Assembly (NCBI GenBank): GCA_946414625.1
Contig: CAMKPI010000101.1
Span: 1-5,681 of the forward strand
From: an uncultured Spirochaetaceae bacterium
GTDB taxonomy: Bacteria; Spirochaetota; Spirochaetia; Sphaerochaetales; Sphaerochaetaceae
DNA length: 5,681 nucleotides
Direction: 5' to 3'
The notes beneath the pieces were generated by a model. It saw only the letters and a list, made by a program, of their open reading frames with translations. It had not been told where the DNA came from and did no database searches. The position numbers and the translations under genes are program-made. This document shows positions 1-4,656 of the stretch, in pieces. How positions within the stretch are numbered: the first letter of the stretch is position 1; the number at the start of each line of letters is the position of its first letter.

Positions 1-1068
1 GATGTAGTCATCATAATCCAGTAAATTCCCATGACCTCCTGCGTCTCTCTGCTTCTTCAGATAATCAAAAGCCTTTTGGATCGGCACATATCGGAACAAG
101 CGCTTCGGCAAATCCACTCTTCCATGGAGCAAGCTGCTGATTTCTTCCAGCGAGTATCTGCGCTTTCCCATCCGGTTCACCGTCGCCCAATTCCGGATCC
201 CTGCTATTTGTATCCGCTTCGCGTTTTCCTGGAGGAATTTCCTGTCCGCTTTTGTTGTCAATGTCTTGAAAATCTCGTTCGGTGTCTTCCCGTGCCAATT
301 GATGCCGCGAAAGGTATGCCCTCCCCAGATGCAGGTCCAGATGATCTGATAGAACCCCAGCTTCAGCAGGTATTCCATCGCTTCCCGCTTCGCGAACAGT
401 TCAAATAGCTTGATGTAGGCACTGAATCCGTATGTGTTGGCAGCATGGAACTCGCTCCAGTTGCTCCATGCGAAAGGAGTCCCCTCGATGGCTTCATGCA
501 CCGATTCCGTGTTGAGATAGGCGTCTTTCTCCCACAGGTGGTAGAACGACCGCCTTTCCGTGATGGTCGTTGTTTTGATCCACACTTCCCTATTCCATGT
601 CCCTTTCTCCACCTGCATCGCTCCATAGCCGTACACGAACAGCGTCAGGGAATCTTCGCGCAGGACTATCGCTGCGCACTGGTCCGCGAACTTCTTCCCT
701 TCCGGCCACAGAGTTGCAACAATGCTCCTGCATCCGATGATGTTCGGGTCTTTGACGGATTTCTCATAGATGTAGAAGATTTTTTGCTGTCCGCATTTCC
801 TCATGCTCCGCCAGGTATGCTTTACCTCCAAAGCCTTTCCGCAGGAGGGGCATACCGCGGTCTCGTTGTGCGTTGTCCGGTAAGGCATCCGGACCGCCGC
901 CCGGCAGGCCGAGCATGTGCCGCCCCTCCTCTCCTCCCTGTCGTCAATGAAAAGGTAGTGCCGGAACTTGGACAGGATCCAATCCGTTTCATCGCTTGAA
1001 ATATCCCGCCGGAAGTGCCCCTCCACGTCCTCCGGCTTCGGTCTGTATCCTTTATATCCTCGAAACAT
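1..1068 (-). CDS. PcfJ-like protein, 3' end outside the window
   Basis: The frame is open for 356 codons from ATG at 1068 to the window edge, so the C-terminus is missing. The ribosome site GAGGTGGAAGG lies directly upstream and overlaps the end of the pcfK-like gene, 9 bp away. Residues 52-76 form a four-cysteine zinc ribbon (C52-x2-C55-x17-C73-x2-C76). A Trp/Tyr/Phe-rich middle follows (GTPFAWSNW near 200, WTCIWGGHTF near 255). The visible end, LLDYDDYI, resembles the 'YLDYLRM' region typical of PcfJ-like proteins. The family is named after PcfJ of the enterococcal plasmid pCF10 and is common in phages and conjugative elements; its biochemical role is not established. The order pcfK-pcfJ supports the call. 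Large overlapping frames on the other strand are shadows. Confidence 0.8.
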   Translation of the reverse strand, partial: MFRGYKGYRPKPEDVEGHFRRDISSDETDWILSKFRHYLFIDDREERRGGTCSACRAAVRMPYRTTHNETAVCPSCGKALEVKHTWRSMRKCGQQKIFYIYEKSVKDPNIIGCRSIVATLWPEGKKFADQCAAIVLREDSLTLFVYGYGAMQVEKGTWNREVWIKTTTITERRSFYHLWEKDAYLNTESVHEAIEGTPFAWSNWSEFHAANTYGFSAYIKLFELFAKREAMEYLLKLGFYQIIWTCIWGGHTFRGINWHGKTPNEIFKTLTTKADRKFLQENAKRIQIAGIRNWATVNRMGKRRYSLEEISSLLHGRVDLPKRLFRYVPIQKAFDYLKKQRDAGGHGNLLDYDDYI

Positions 1069-1077
1069 CCTTCCACC

Positions 1078-1512
1078 TCATCCGAAAAGTTCATTGAAGT
1101 CAAGCTTCAGGCCATCCTCTTTTTTCTGCGCTTCCTGTGCTTCCCGTATCTCAGCGGCCTTCCCTTCCGGCGGCGCCCACCGGGAGGCGCAGTTCTGGTA
1201 AAATGCGTACATCAGCCCGTCCTCCAGGAGCGCAGCCGGGTCCTCAACCCCGTAGTAAGCCAGTGTTGCTTCTTTTTCCTCTCTGTGGGAGAGGTAGCTT
1301 GCGTTCTTCTCCCTGTGCTTCTTGCTCGCCACATCCCGCATGTGGCCGAACGCCCCCTTGAGGCTTTTCTTTTCCGACAGGATCATCTCAGCCGCCCTCT
1401 CGTCAAAGTTCACCCAGGATTCCAAGAACAATGCAATCTCACCTTCTGCGGTGTCGATGTTTTCATATTCCTTCGCAATTTTCGTGAGCGCCTTCTTTTT
1501 TGCGTCCTCCAT
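1078..1512 (-). CDS. PcfK-like / AcrIIA9-family protein
   Basis: This is a 144-aa soluble protein starting with ATG after an AGGGGAAATAGGA ribosome site. It is highly charged and largely helical. The central stretch (residues 48-92: KKSLKGAF, a Lys-rich helix, then LSHREEKEATLAYYGVEDP) follows the PcfK-like pattern: a 'siedcf.yi' helix, a Lys-rich linker, then 'dEvf..aihYy.edd'. From family knowledge, PcfK-like proteins lie next to PcfJ and the family includes AcrIIA9, an inhibitor of Cas9. Inhibition by this protein is not shown, and the key motif is divergent (ATLAYYGVED). The last residues, LDFNELFG, resemble the FESLF tails elsewhere in the window. The stop lies 9 bp from the pcfJ-like start, so translation is probably coupled. 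Confidence 0.7.
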   Translation of the reverse strand: MEDAKKKALTKIAKEYENIDTAEGEIALFLESWVNFDERAAEMILSEKKSLKGAFGHMRDVASKKHREKNASYLSHREEKEATLAYYGVEDPAALLEDGLMYAFYQNCASRWAPPEGKAAEIREAQEAQKKEDGLKLDFNELFG

Positions 1513-1551
1513 TTTCCTATTTCCCCTTTCCGATAAACTGCTATTCCCGAT

Positions 1552-1674
1552 TCACCAAATCCCTCTCCACTCCATGCACTTGAGCGCCAGCCACGTCCCG
1601 ACCACCACCATGATCACGCCAAACGCCGCTCCGGCCACAAAAACCGTCACGCCTTCCTTCGTCAAAGTGCTCAT
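1552..1674 (-). CDS. Small single-pass membrane protein (40 aa)
   Basis: This 40-codon gene starts with ATG at 1674. Residues 9-31 (VTVFVAGAAFGVIMVVVGTW) form one clear hydrophobic segment, followed by a short KCMEWRGIW tail. A strong AAGGAGG lies 14 nt upstream, which is rather far. A second ATG at 1684, nearer the ribosome site but in another frame, would give a 47-residue Gly/Arg/His-rich peptide that looks non-coding. The membrane frame is therefore preferred. It lies between the excisionase-like gene and the pcfK-like gene on the same strand. I do not recognise the family; small membrane proteins of this kind are common in phage early regions. Confidence 0.55.
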   Translation of the reverse strand: MSTLTKEGVTVFVAGAAFGVIMVVVGTWLALKCMEWRGIW

Positions 1675-1702
1675 GATAACGCATCGCACCTCCTTGATCA
1701 CA

Positions 1703-2044
1703 TTACCCTGCTTTTCTCCGGAATGCCTCAATGTACGCTGTCACGGATGACTGCAGCACCTTCCTACGACATCCCGGCGGCGTCACCTCTTCCAAGGTTC
1801 CGTCCGCGATCAGCGCACCGACCTTGTTGACATTGACGCCAAGGGCCTCCGCCGCCTCCTTGATCGTGACCAGCCGTTCATCCTTCCCCTCCGTCTTGAC
1901 CTGCAAGCCGGACATCTGCTGCTTCACGACAGCTCCCAGCTGCCGATCGAACTCCTTCAGCATCCTCTTGAGGGTTTTCTGCACCTCGCTCTCCACCGCC
2001 TTTGCCACCGCCTCCGCAATGACATCGTCGATCGTCTTTGCCAT
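1703..2044 (-). CDS. Excisionase-like helix-turn-helix DNA-binding protein
   Basis: The protein has 113 residues. ATG at 2044 is chosen because GGAGGTGAGAGG lies just before it; the frame continues upstream but without a comparable ribosome site. Residues 1-45 are a charged amphipathic helix likely to form a coiled coil (oligomerisation). Residues 57-112 have the pattern of the MerR-like/excisionase winged HTH (HTH_17 type): LVTIKEAAEALGVNVNKVGA for the HTH, GTLEEVTPPGCRRKV for the wing, then an alpha-helical SSVTAYIEAFRRKA end. In that family such proteins bind attachment sites or promoters as directionality factors or regulators. Its place in the early leftward operon fits either role. No integrase is visible in the window. 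Confidence 0.7.
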   Translation of the reverse strand: MAKTIDDVIAEAVAKAVESEVQKTLKRMLKEFDRQLGAVVKQQMSGLQVKTEGKDERLVTIKEAAEALGVNVNKVGALIADGTLEEVTPPGCRRKVLQSSVTAYIEAFRRKAG

Positions 2045-2068
2045 CCTCTCACCTCCGAAAAATCCATT

Positions 2069-2093
2069 CCTGCGGCTTGCCTGCAATCAGCCT
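2069..2093 (-). repeat. 25-bp direct repeat, copy 1
   Basis: This stretch is identical over 25 bp to 2898-2922; on the minus strand it starts AGGCTGATTGCAGG. It begins at a TGA stop and ends 24 nt before the excisionase-like gene's ATG. It contains the near-palindrome TTGC-AG-GCAA. See also the second copy. Confidence 0.85.
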
Positions 2094-2173
2094 CAAAACA
2101 ACCGACCAACGGCGGCAGGAAAGTCCCTCCCTTTGCCGGTTGCAAAAATGTAAACTTGACCTCTCTTTTTGAT
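2093..2173 (-). pseudogene. Remnant 3' end of a small early gene (tail VGRLF)
   Basis: A frame ending at TGA 2095-2093 reads GKGRDFPAAVGRLF-stop. It resembles the C-termini encoded at the other gene junctions, for example GRAAVGSLF in the frame at 3611 and GGKDAAALPTFESLF in the 64-aa protein. The frame runs on upstream to 2305, but that part overlaps the structured element at 2180-2464 and reads unconvincingly. I therefore see only the 3' end as real, probably of a gene broken by the element. Confidence is low because the stretch is short. Confidence 0.3.
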
Positions 2174-2239
2174 TTTGATATTCTTGTGATGGATCGATCC
2201 ACGGATATAAAACTCCATCAAAAAGGAGGTGGTGTTGTC

Positions 2240-2329
2240 ATGAGTAAGATCATCTCTTACTTTATGATATGCCCTTGTTCCTTTGAAACGGGTGCTTCCG
2301 GCCAACGCGCTCCATTTGCGTATTTGTAA
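2240..2329 (+). pseudogene. Short 29-aa frame at the start of the putative relic
   Basis: ATG at 2240 is preceded by AAAAGGAGG and encodes a 29-residue peptide (MSKIISYFMI..., ending PFAYL). The stop TAA is followed in the same frame by the TnpB-tail-like reading. The start region also forms a 7-bp inverted repeat, AGTAAGA/TCTTACT, with a 5-nt loop at 2243-2261, which would put the beginning of the frame in a hairpin. It could be the 5' remnant of a deleted transposon gene or a chance frame. I do not recognise the peptide. Confidence 0.25.
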
Positions 2330-2368
2330 GTTGGCAGAAGCATCCGTGAAACATCGGCAAGGTATCCA

Positions 2369-2457
2369 GTAGAACCTCAGCTACTAAGCGGTGTTCTCCC
2401 CGAAGAAGCGCACGTCTCGATGCGCAGGCTCGTCGTGAAAAGCCTTGCAGGGGAAAA
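2369..2457 (+). ncRNA. Structured RNA candidate (omegaRNA-like scaffold)
   Basis: Read as plus-strand RNA, there are three consecutive stems. AGTAG/CTACT (about 2368-2385) has an 8-nt loop. GCGCA/TGCGC (2408-2425) has an 8-nt loop. GCAGGCT pairs with AGCCTTGC (about 2424-2448) leaving one unpaired base; these two share a few bases and would compete slightly. An outer helix pairs TTCTCCCC (2394-2401) with GGGGAAAA (2450-2457), 7 of 8 positions, enclosing the last two hairpins. GGTTCAA follows at once. A terminal hairpin with an extrahelical base is a feature of IS200/IS605 ends, and TnpB guide RNAs end at the element's right boundary. No intact nuclease gene is present here. Confidence 0.35.
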
Positions 2458-2504
2458 GGTTCAAATTGAGGAATGGGTCGTTCGTGTTCGAGACCACGGA
2501 CGGC

Positions 2505-2708
2505 CTATTTTCTTTTCAAAATCTCCTCTACACCGCATTCAAGCGCAGCTACAAGGCGCTCAAGGTGGAGGGTGCTCATGAAGGAGTACGCCCCGTTCTC
2601 CCACTTGTTGACCGTCGATCGAGAAACCCCGATGCGGCTTGCCAGTTCTTCTTGTGTCAATCCTGCCGCCTTCCTCATGGAACGGATGCGGGCTCCTACT
2701 TCTTCCAC
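2505..2708 (-). CDS. Cro-like XRE-family regulator (67 aa)
   Basis: The protein is 67 residues and starts with GTG at 2708 behind AAGGAGGGGAGAGA. It is an almost bare lambda-repressor-type HTH domain: IRSMRKAAGLTQEELASRIG then VSRSTVNKWENGAYS (HTH about residues 17-38), then a helix LHLERLVAALECGVEEILKRK. The small size and early-operon position suggest a Cro-like or auxiliary regulator rather than the main repressor, which is at 5080-5568. It follows the 48-aa membrane gene by 25 bp, across one copy of the repeated junction. Downstream in the direction of transcription lies the putative insertion relic. Confidence 0.85.
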   Translation of the reverse strand: MEEVGARIRSMRKAAGLTQEELASRIGVSRSTVNKWENGAYSFMSTLHLERLVAALECGVEEILKRK

Positions 2709-2741
2709 TCTCTCCCCTCCTTAAAACAAACACTCAAAGGT
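2704..2741 (-). repeat. Stop/ribosome-site junction repeat, copy at the XRE gene
   Basis: The minus-strand frame ACC TTT GAG TGT TTG TTT TAA reads TFECLF-stop (2741-2721), followed directly by AAGGAGGGG and the GTG start at 2708. The DNA matches the junctions at 3289, 3611, 4137 and 4678. Here the tail frame is not that of the upstream 48-aa gene, so it is an orphan tail. Confidence 0.7.
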
Positions 2742-2880
2742 GCAATCCAAGGGAAAGCGCCGCTGTGATCCCAAGCACCGCCACGGCGGCGCCCTTTTTT
2801 ATGTGCTGAAGAATCCTTGCCTCTCTCCGCCTTTGCATCCTCTTCCTCGCCTTCATCAGGCGCCAGTCAAAATTCGTCAT
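2734..2880 (-). CDS. Small basic membrane protein (48 aa)
   Basis: ATG at 2880 is preceded by GGAGGAAATGGA; a longer in-frame start at 2952 lies inside the upstream coiled-coil gene and is not used. The N-terminal half is strongly basic (LMKARKRMQRRREARILQHI). Residues 30-48 (GAAVAVLGITAALSLGLHL) form one hydrophobic segment running to the C-terminus. By the positive-inside rule the basic half should be cytoplasmic. The gene lies between the 50-aa coiled-coil gene and the XRE regulator. The family is not recognised. Confidence 0.6.
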   Translation of the reverse strand: MTNFDWRLMKARKRMQRRREARILQHIKKGAAVAVLGITAALSLGLHL

Positions 2881-2897
2881 TCCATTTCCTCCGTTCT

Positions 2898-2922
2898 CCT
2901 GCGGCTTGCCTGCAATCAGCCT
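2898..2922 (-). repeat. 25-bp direct repeat, copy 2
   Basis: This copy is identical to 2069-2093. It fills the gap between the TAA stop of the 50-aa gene (2924) and the ribosome site of the 48-aa gene, and ends 17 nt before that ATG. Both copies thus sit at the same kind of place, between a stop codon and the next ribosome site. Confidence 0.85.
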
Positions 2923-2923
2923 G

Positions 2924-3076
2924 TTATCTATGCTCTTCCCGAATTTCCTCATTCCTGAGCTTCATCCATTTCCTCAGTTCCTTCCGGAGCTGTTCCAGCT
3001 GACGCTTTGCCTCGGCCAGTTCCTTCTCCTTTGCCTGGATCTTCGCCGCCAGCAAAGCCCGCCTCGGTTCCTTCAT
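2924..3076 (-). CDS. Small coiled-coil protein (50 aa)
   Basis: This 50-codon gene (ATG 3076) sits behind GAGGAGGGTAGGACAGG. The sequence MKEPRRALLAAKIQAKEKEL then AEAKRQLEQLRKELRKW is a continuous charged helix with heptad-like Leu/Ile/Ala spacing, so a coiled-coil dimer is likely. A longer frame in another phase over the same DNA is Gly/Arg-rich and looks like a shadow. The gene follows the 60-aa gene by 15 bp and is followed by the 25-bp repeat. Family and function are not recognised. Confidence 0.6.
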   Translation of the reverse strand: MKEPRRALLAAKIQAKEKELAEAKRQLEQLRKELRKWMKLRNEEIREEHR

Positions 3077-3091
3077 CCTGTCCTACCCTCC

Positions 3092-3274
3092 TCAAAGCAG
3101 GAGACTGCTTCTCCCGGCTTTTCTCTCCGCTTCTTCGTACTCCATAGCCTGTTCTATGGTCGGGACACAAAGGTCCTCGTATGCGTCCCCAAATGTTTTC
3201 CCCAACCTGCTCCTACTGTCCGCATTCACCGCGAACCACATGGCTTCTTCCATTCCCCTTGGACATAGCATCAT
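3092..3274 (-). CDS. Hypothetical early protein (60 aa)
   Basis: The gene begins ATGATG at 3274, 8 nt after AAAGGAGG, part of a repeated junction. The 60-residue product has no membrane segment or cysteine pair. Its middle (SRSRLGKTFGDAYEDLC) and helical end (IEQAMEYEEAERKAGRSSLL) are amphipathic and look coding. It lies between the 86-aa membrane/Cys gene and the coiled-coil gene. I do not recognise the family. Confidence 0.6.
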   Translation of the reverse strand: MMLCPRGMEEAMWFAVNADSRSRLGKTFGDAYEDLCVPTIEQAMEYEEAERKAGRSSLLL

Positions 3275-3309
3275 TTGTCTCCCCTCCTTTAAAATAAACG
3301 CTCAAACGA
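3275..3309 (-). repeat. Stop/ribosome-site junction repeat, copy at the 60-aa gene
   Basis: The minus frame TCG TTT GAG CGT TTA TTT TAA (3309-3289) reads SFERLF-stop and runs straight into AAAGGAGGGG. Compared with other copies, the Leu codon changes synonymously (TTA for TTG) and the stop is TAA rather than TGA. That pattern suggests the DNA was kept for its coding value. Confidence 0.65.
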
Positions 3310-3337
3310 TGGCACTGACACGAACCCTGTACTTCAT
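3302..3337 (-). pseudogene. Vestigial 11-codon start (MKYRVRVSAIV)
   Basis: ATG at 3337 overlaps the TGA of the 86-aa gene (ATGA), with GGTGGCAG just upstream. It reads MKYRVRVSAIV and ends at TGA inside the junction repeat. The peptide resembles the first beta strand of small phage proteins beginning MKxYRVxV, so it may be the surviving start of a gene cut off at the junction. It could be chance. Confidence 0.25.
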
Positions 3338-3594
3338 TCTGCCACCTTCACTTTCTTGCACCGAGCGCAAATGTATTTCGTGCTTTTCTTCTTGTTTTCT
3401 TCCCAAACCGTCTCGACCGACTGCCAGTCGTGCTGCTCACATGGGCAAAGGATTTCTTCCAATTCGTGAATCCGCCATTCCAACCTGACTTCTTTCTGCC
3501 AACGTCCGCTGGCGATGCTGATTTTCACACCACTGAACAGAACCAACAGCATGATGAACGTCATCCACGGATGCTCCAAACACCATTCCAACAT
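3334..3594 (-). CDS. Membrane-anchored protein with a C-terminal Cys/His motif (86 aa)
   Basis: ATG at 3594 follows GAAGGAGGGGTGAGGGTC; the frame stays open upstream but only this start has a ribosome site. Residues 11-28 (MTFIMLLVLFSGVKISIA) form an N-terminal membrane segment. A charged helix (QKEVRLEWRIHELEEIL) follows, then C50-x-C52-x2-H55 and C76-x2-C79, a likely small zinc-binding unit. The protein would sit in the membrane with a cytoplasmic metal-binding tail. Its start lies 83 bp from the divergent 90-aa gene. In the same frame, past the single TGA stop, the DNA reads on to the SFERLF-stop tail, so the protein may once have been longer. Confidence 0.65.
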   Translation of the reverse strand: MLEWCLEHPWMTFIMLLVLFSGVKISIASGRWQKEVRLEWRIHELEEILCPCEQHDWQSVETVWEENKKKSTKYICARCKKVKVAE

Positions 3595-3596
3595 GA

Positions 3597-3679
3597 CCCT
3601 CACCCCTCCTTCAAAACAAACTCCCGACCGCCGCCCTTCCCGTGGTATACTGGTGGCAGGAAAGGAGGTGATTGTAATG
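3597..3679. repeat. Divergent promoter/ribosome-site cassette, copy A
   Basis: This 83-bp intergenic cassette is about 89% identical, without gaps, to 4123-4205. On the minus strand it carries a GRAAVGSLF-stop tail frame and the AAGGAGGGG site of the 86-aa gene. On the plus strand it carries TGGTATACT and the AAAGGAGGTG site of the 90-aa gene. Differences lie mostly in the tail codons and next to the plus-strand start. Confidence 0.85.
3643..3651 (+). promoter_or_regulatory. Extended -10 promoter of the 90-aa gene
   Basis: TGGTATACT matches the extended -10 form TGnTATAAT at all but one base. No good -35 lies 16-18 bp upstream, as expected for an extended -10. Transcription would begin near 3658, just before the AAAGGAGG ribosome site, giving a very short leader. 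Confidence 0.55.
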
Positions 3680-3949
3680 GCGTTTCTTCCTGTTCCTGCA
3701 AGCCAGTATTTTTCAGATTTCTCGTTCGACCTCGTAGAATATACAATCATACGCGGCAACGAGTCTCTCGGGACAGCCAAAGGGCTGACGAATACTGACG
3801 ATAGCGGGCAGTATGTTTCATTCCTCATTGGAATCGACTTGCGTGTCGGCGATGTTCTTCAAAACGGATCCACCCGTCTTGAGGTCACCCGCCTATCCCT
3901 CGACTCCTACAACGGCGAAGATCAAATGGTCAACGCCTATTATCGTTGA
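3677..3949 (+). CDS. Hypothetical phage-type accessory protein (90 aa)
   Basis: ATG at 3677 follows AAAGGAGGTGATTGTA; an upstream in-frame region overlaps the divergent gene and is not used. The 90-residue product is soluble and beta-rich: EYTIIRGNESLG, then GQYVSFLIGIDLRVGDVLQN, then RLEVTRLSLDSYNGEDQM and a final NAYYR. It resembles small phage proteins of unknown function built around 'RVGDxL' and ending 'YNGxxQMxxAYY'. It opposes the leftward operon and has its own extended -10 promoter, so it may be expressed in the lysogen. Its last 20 bp overlap the end of the convergent 63-aa gene. I do not see a clear terminator. Confidence 0.75.
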   Translation: MAFLPVPASQYFSDFSFDLVEYTIIRGNESLGTAKGLTNTDDSGQYVSFLIGIDLRVGDVLQNGSTRLEVTRLSLDSYNGEDQMVNAYYR

Positions 3950-4121
3950 TACCGAGGTAGAATTCTCGGCTCATCCTGGCGAATTCATGCAGTGCTTCCT
4001 CGGCTGTGCACTCCTTTAGCACATCAATCGAGAATTCCGTGCTGATGAACTCACCGGAAAACTTCTTCCGGAACCGGCTGGCAGCCGCTACTGTCACGCC
4101 GGTTTCTTTTTTCTCTTCCAC
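3930..4121 (-). CDS. Hypothetical early protein (63 aa)
   Basis: GTG at 4121 follows AAAGAGGGGTGAGAGG in cassette copy B; that ribosome site has one change from the AAGGAGGGG of the other copies. The 63 residues include a basic patch (SRFRKKFSGEF) and an acidic helix (LKECTAEEALHEFARM). There is no membrane segment. Its stop lies inside the 3' end of the rightward 90-aa gene (20-bp convergent overlap). The first codons (GTG GAA GA) match those of the XRE gene at 2708, so the repeat extends into both coding regions. The function is not recognised. Confidence 0.55.
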   Translation of the reverse strand: MEEKKETGVTVAAASRFRKKFSGEFISTEFSIDVLKECTAEEALHEFARMSREFYLGINDNRR

Positions 4122-4122
4122 C

Positions 4123-4205
4123 CTCTCACCCCTCTTTCAAAACAAACTCTCAAACGCCGCCCTTCCCGTGGTATACTGTTGGCAGGAAGGGAGGTGATGA
4201 TTATG
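4123..4205. repeat. Divergent promoter/ribosome-site cassette, copy B
   Basis: This is the second copy of the 83-bp divergent cassette (see 3597-3679). On the minus strand it carries the AFESLF-stop tail frame (TGA at 4139-4137) and the ribosome site of the 63-aa gene. On the plus strand it carries the TATACT promoter and the ribosome site of the 120-aa gene. Its left 36 bp, and 5 bp more beyond 4123, match 4657-4697 with a single difference. Confidence 0.85.
4169..4177 (+). promoter_or_regulatory. Extended -10 promoter of the 120-aa gene
   Basis: TGGTATACT is identical to the element at 3643-3651 and has the same spacing to its ribosome site. The predicted start is near 4184. A third TGGTATACT lies at 4915-4923 in the control region. 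Confidence 0.55.
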
Positions 4206-4565
4206 TTTGACGTAGAATTTACCGACGACGAGGTGGACGCCATACTGGAAGCCTTGAATTTTCAGGATGGCTACAACGGGGAGGACATGTTTCTTGAAGA
4301 TTCCTCCCATGACGAAATCCAGCCCAGCCCCATCGTGATTGCCTCTGCCAAGGCAAAATACGAAAGCAACAGCCCGGATGTCGAAATGACCGCCGACGAG
4401 GATCTTGCCACCTACATCGCCATCTGCGAGTTCAGCGAATTCGTTGAAGAATCGTATCGCGAGCTGCCTGAGCTCGAAGCTTTTCTCGATGTTCTTCCCA
4501 CGTTGAAGCGTAAGCTCGAACGCCTGCCGATCGTCGCCGCTTGGCTCGCCTCACACGGTAAATAG
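4203..4565 (+). CDS. Highly acidic accessory protein (120 aa), possible DNA mimic
   Basis: ATG at 4203 is chosen because GGGAGG lies 8 nt upstream; an in-frame ATG at 4197 is too close to it. By my count about 29 of the 120 residues are Asp/Glu, against about 8 Lys/Arg. Acids are dense in the first 40 residues (FTDDEVDAILEAL, then NGEDMFLEDSSHDEI). The C-terminal third is helical with a basic TLKRKLERLP segment. No enzyme motif or membrane segment is seen. Such charge is known from DNA-mimic inhibitors of restriction or CRISPR proteins, but that role here is inference. The gene has its own promoter and terminator and opposes the surrounding operon, as phage 'moron' genes do. Confidence 0.8.
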   Translation: MFDVEFTDDEVDAILEALNFQDGYNGEDMFLEDSSHDEIQPSPIVIASAKAKYESNSPDVEMTADEDLATYIAICEFSEFVEESYRELPELEAFLDVLPTLKRKLERLPIVAAWLASHGK

Positions 4566-4622
4566 GAAAACAAGGCCTGTACGGGTAAAGAATTGTTCCT
4601 CGTGAAAAATATCTTTGTATTT

Positions 4623-4650
4623 GCCGCGCCAACCACGCGGCTTTCTTTTT
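4623..4650 (+). terminator. Intrinsic terminator of the 120-aa gene
   Basis: GCCGCG (4623-4628), a 7-nt loop and CGCGGC (4636-4641) are followed by TTTCTTTTT. This is a standard rho-independent terminator, 58 bp after the TAG stop. It acts on the plus strand. Confidence 0.9.
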
Positions 4651-4656
4651 GCCTAA

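Larger units (their letters stand above)
2180..2464 (+). mobile_element. Possible IS200/IS605-type relic (internally deleted tnpB with omegaRNA-like right end)
   Basis: No intact gene is visible here. TTGAT (2175-2179), a target/TAM used by ISDra2-type elements, precedes the proposed left end. A dyad with one bulged base lies at 2188-2202 (core GGATCGATCC). The proposed right end is GGTTCAA (2458-2464). A rightward frame starts at ATG 2240 with AAGGAGG upstream and stops at TAA 2327. Past that stop the same frame continues for over 60 codons (GRSIRETSARYPVEPQLL..., then SMRRLVVKSL), which looks like the variable C-terminal tail of TnpB proteins. The same DNA folds strongly (see 2369-2457). 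A possible promoter is TTGTGA (2184), a 16-bp spacer and TATAAA (2206). The assignment is inference; boundaries are tentative. Confidence 0.35.

Noticed and set aside
31..999. Long plus-strand frames across the left end
   Set aside because: They are antisense to the PcfJ-like frame, which has a ribosome site, a zinc ribbon and coupled spacing; the plus frames lack ribosome sites and are Pro/Arg/Cys-rich.
1541..1684. Alternative 47-codon frame for the small membrane gene
   Set aside because: Its ATG is nearer the ribosome site (4 nt, too close), but the product is Gly/Arg/His-rich, while the other frame gives a clean membrane segment.
2445..2768. Plus-strand frame over the XRE gene
   Set aside because: It is a shadow of the 67-aa HTH gene on the other strand and has no ribosome site.
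3952..3969. CCGAG/CTCGG hairpin after the 90-aa gene as a terminator
   Set aside because: The stem is only 5 bp, there is no T-run, and it lies inside the convergent 63-aa gene.
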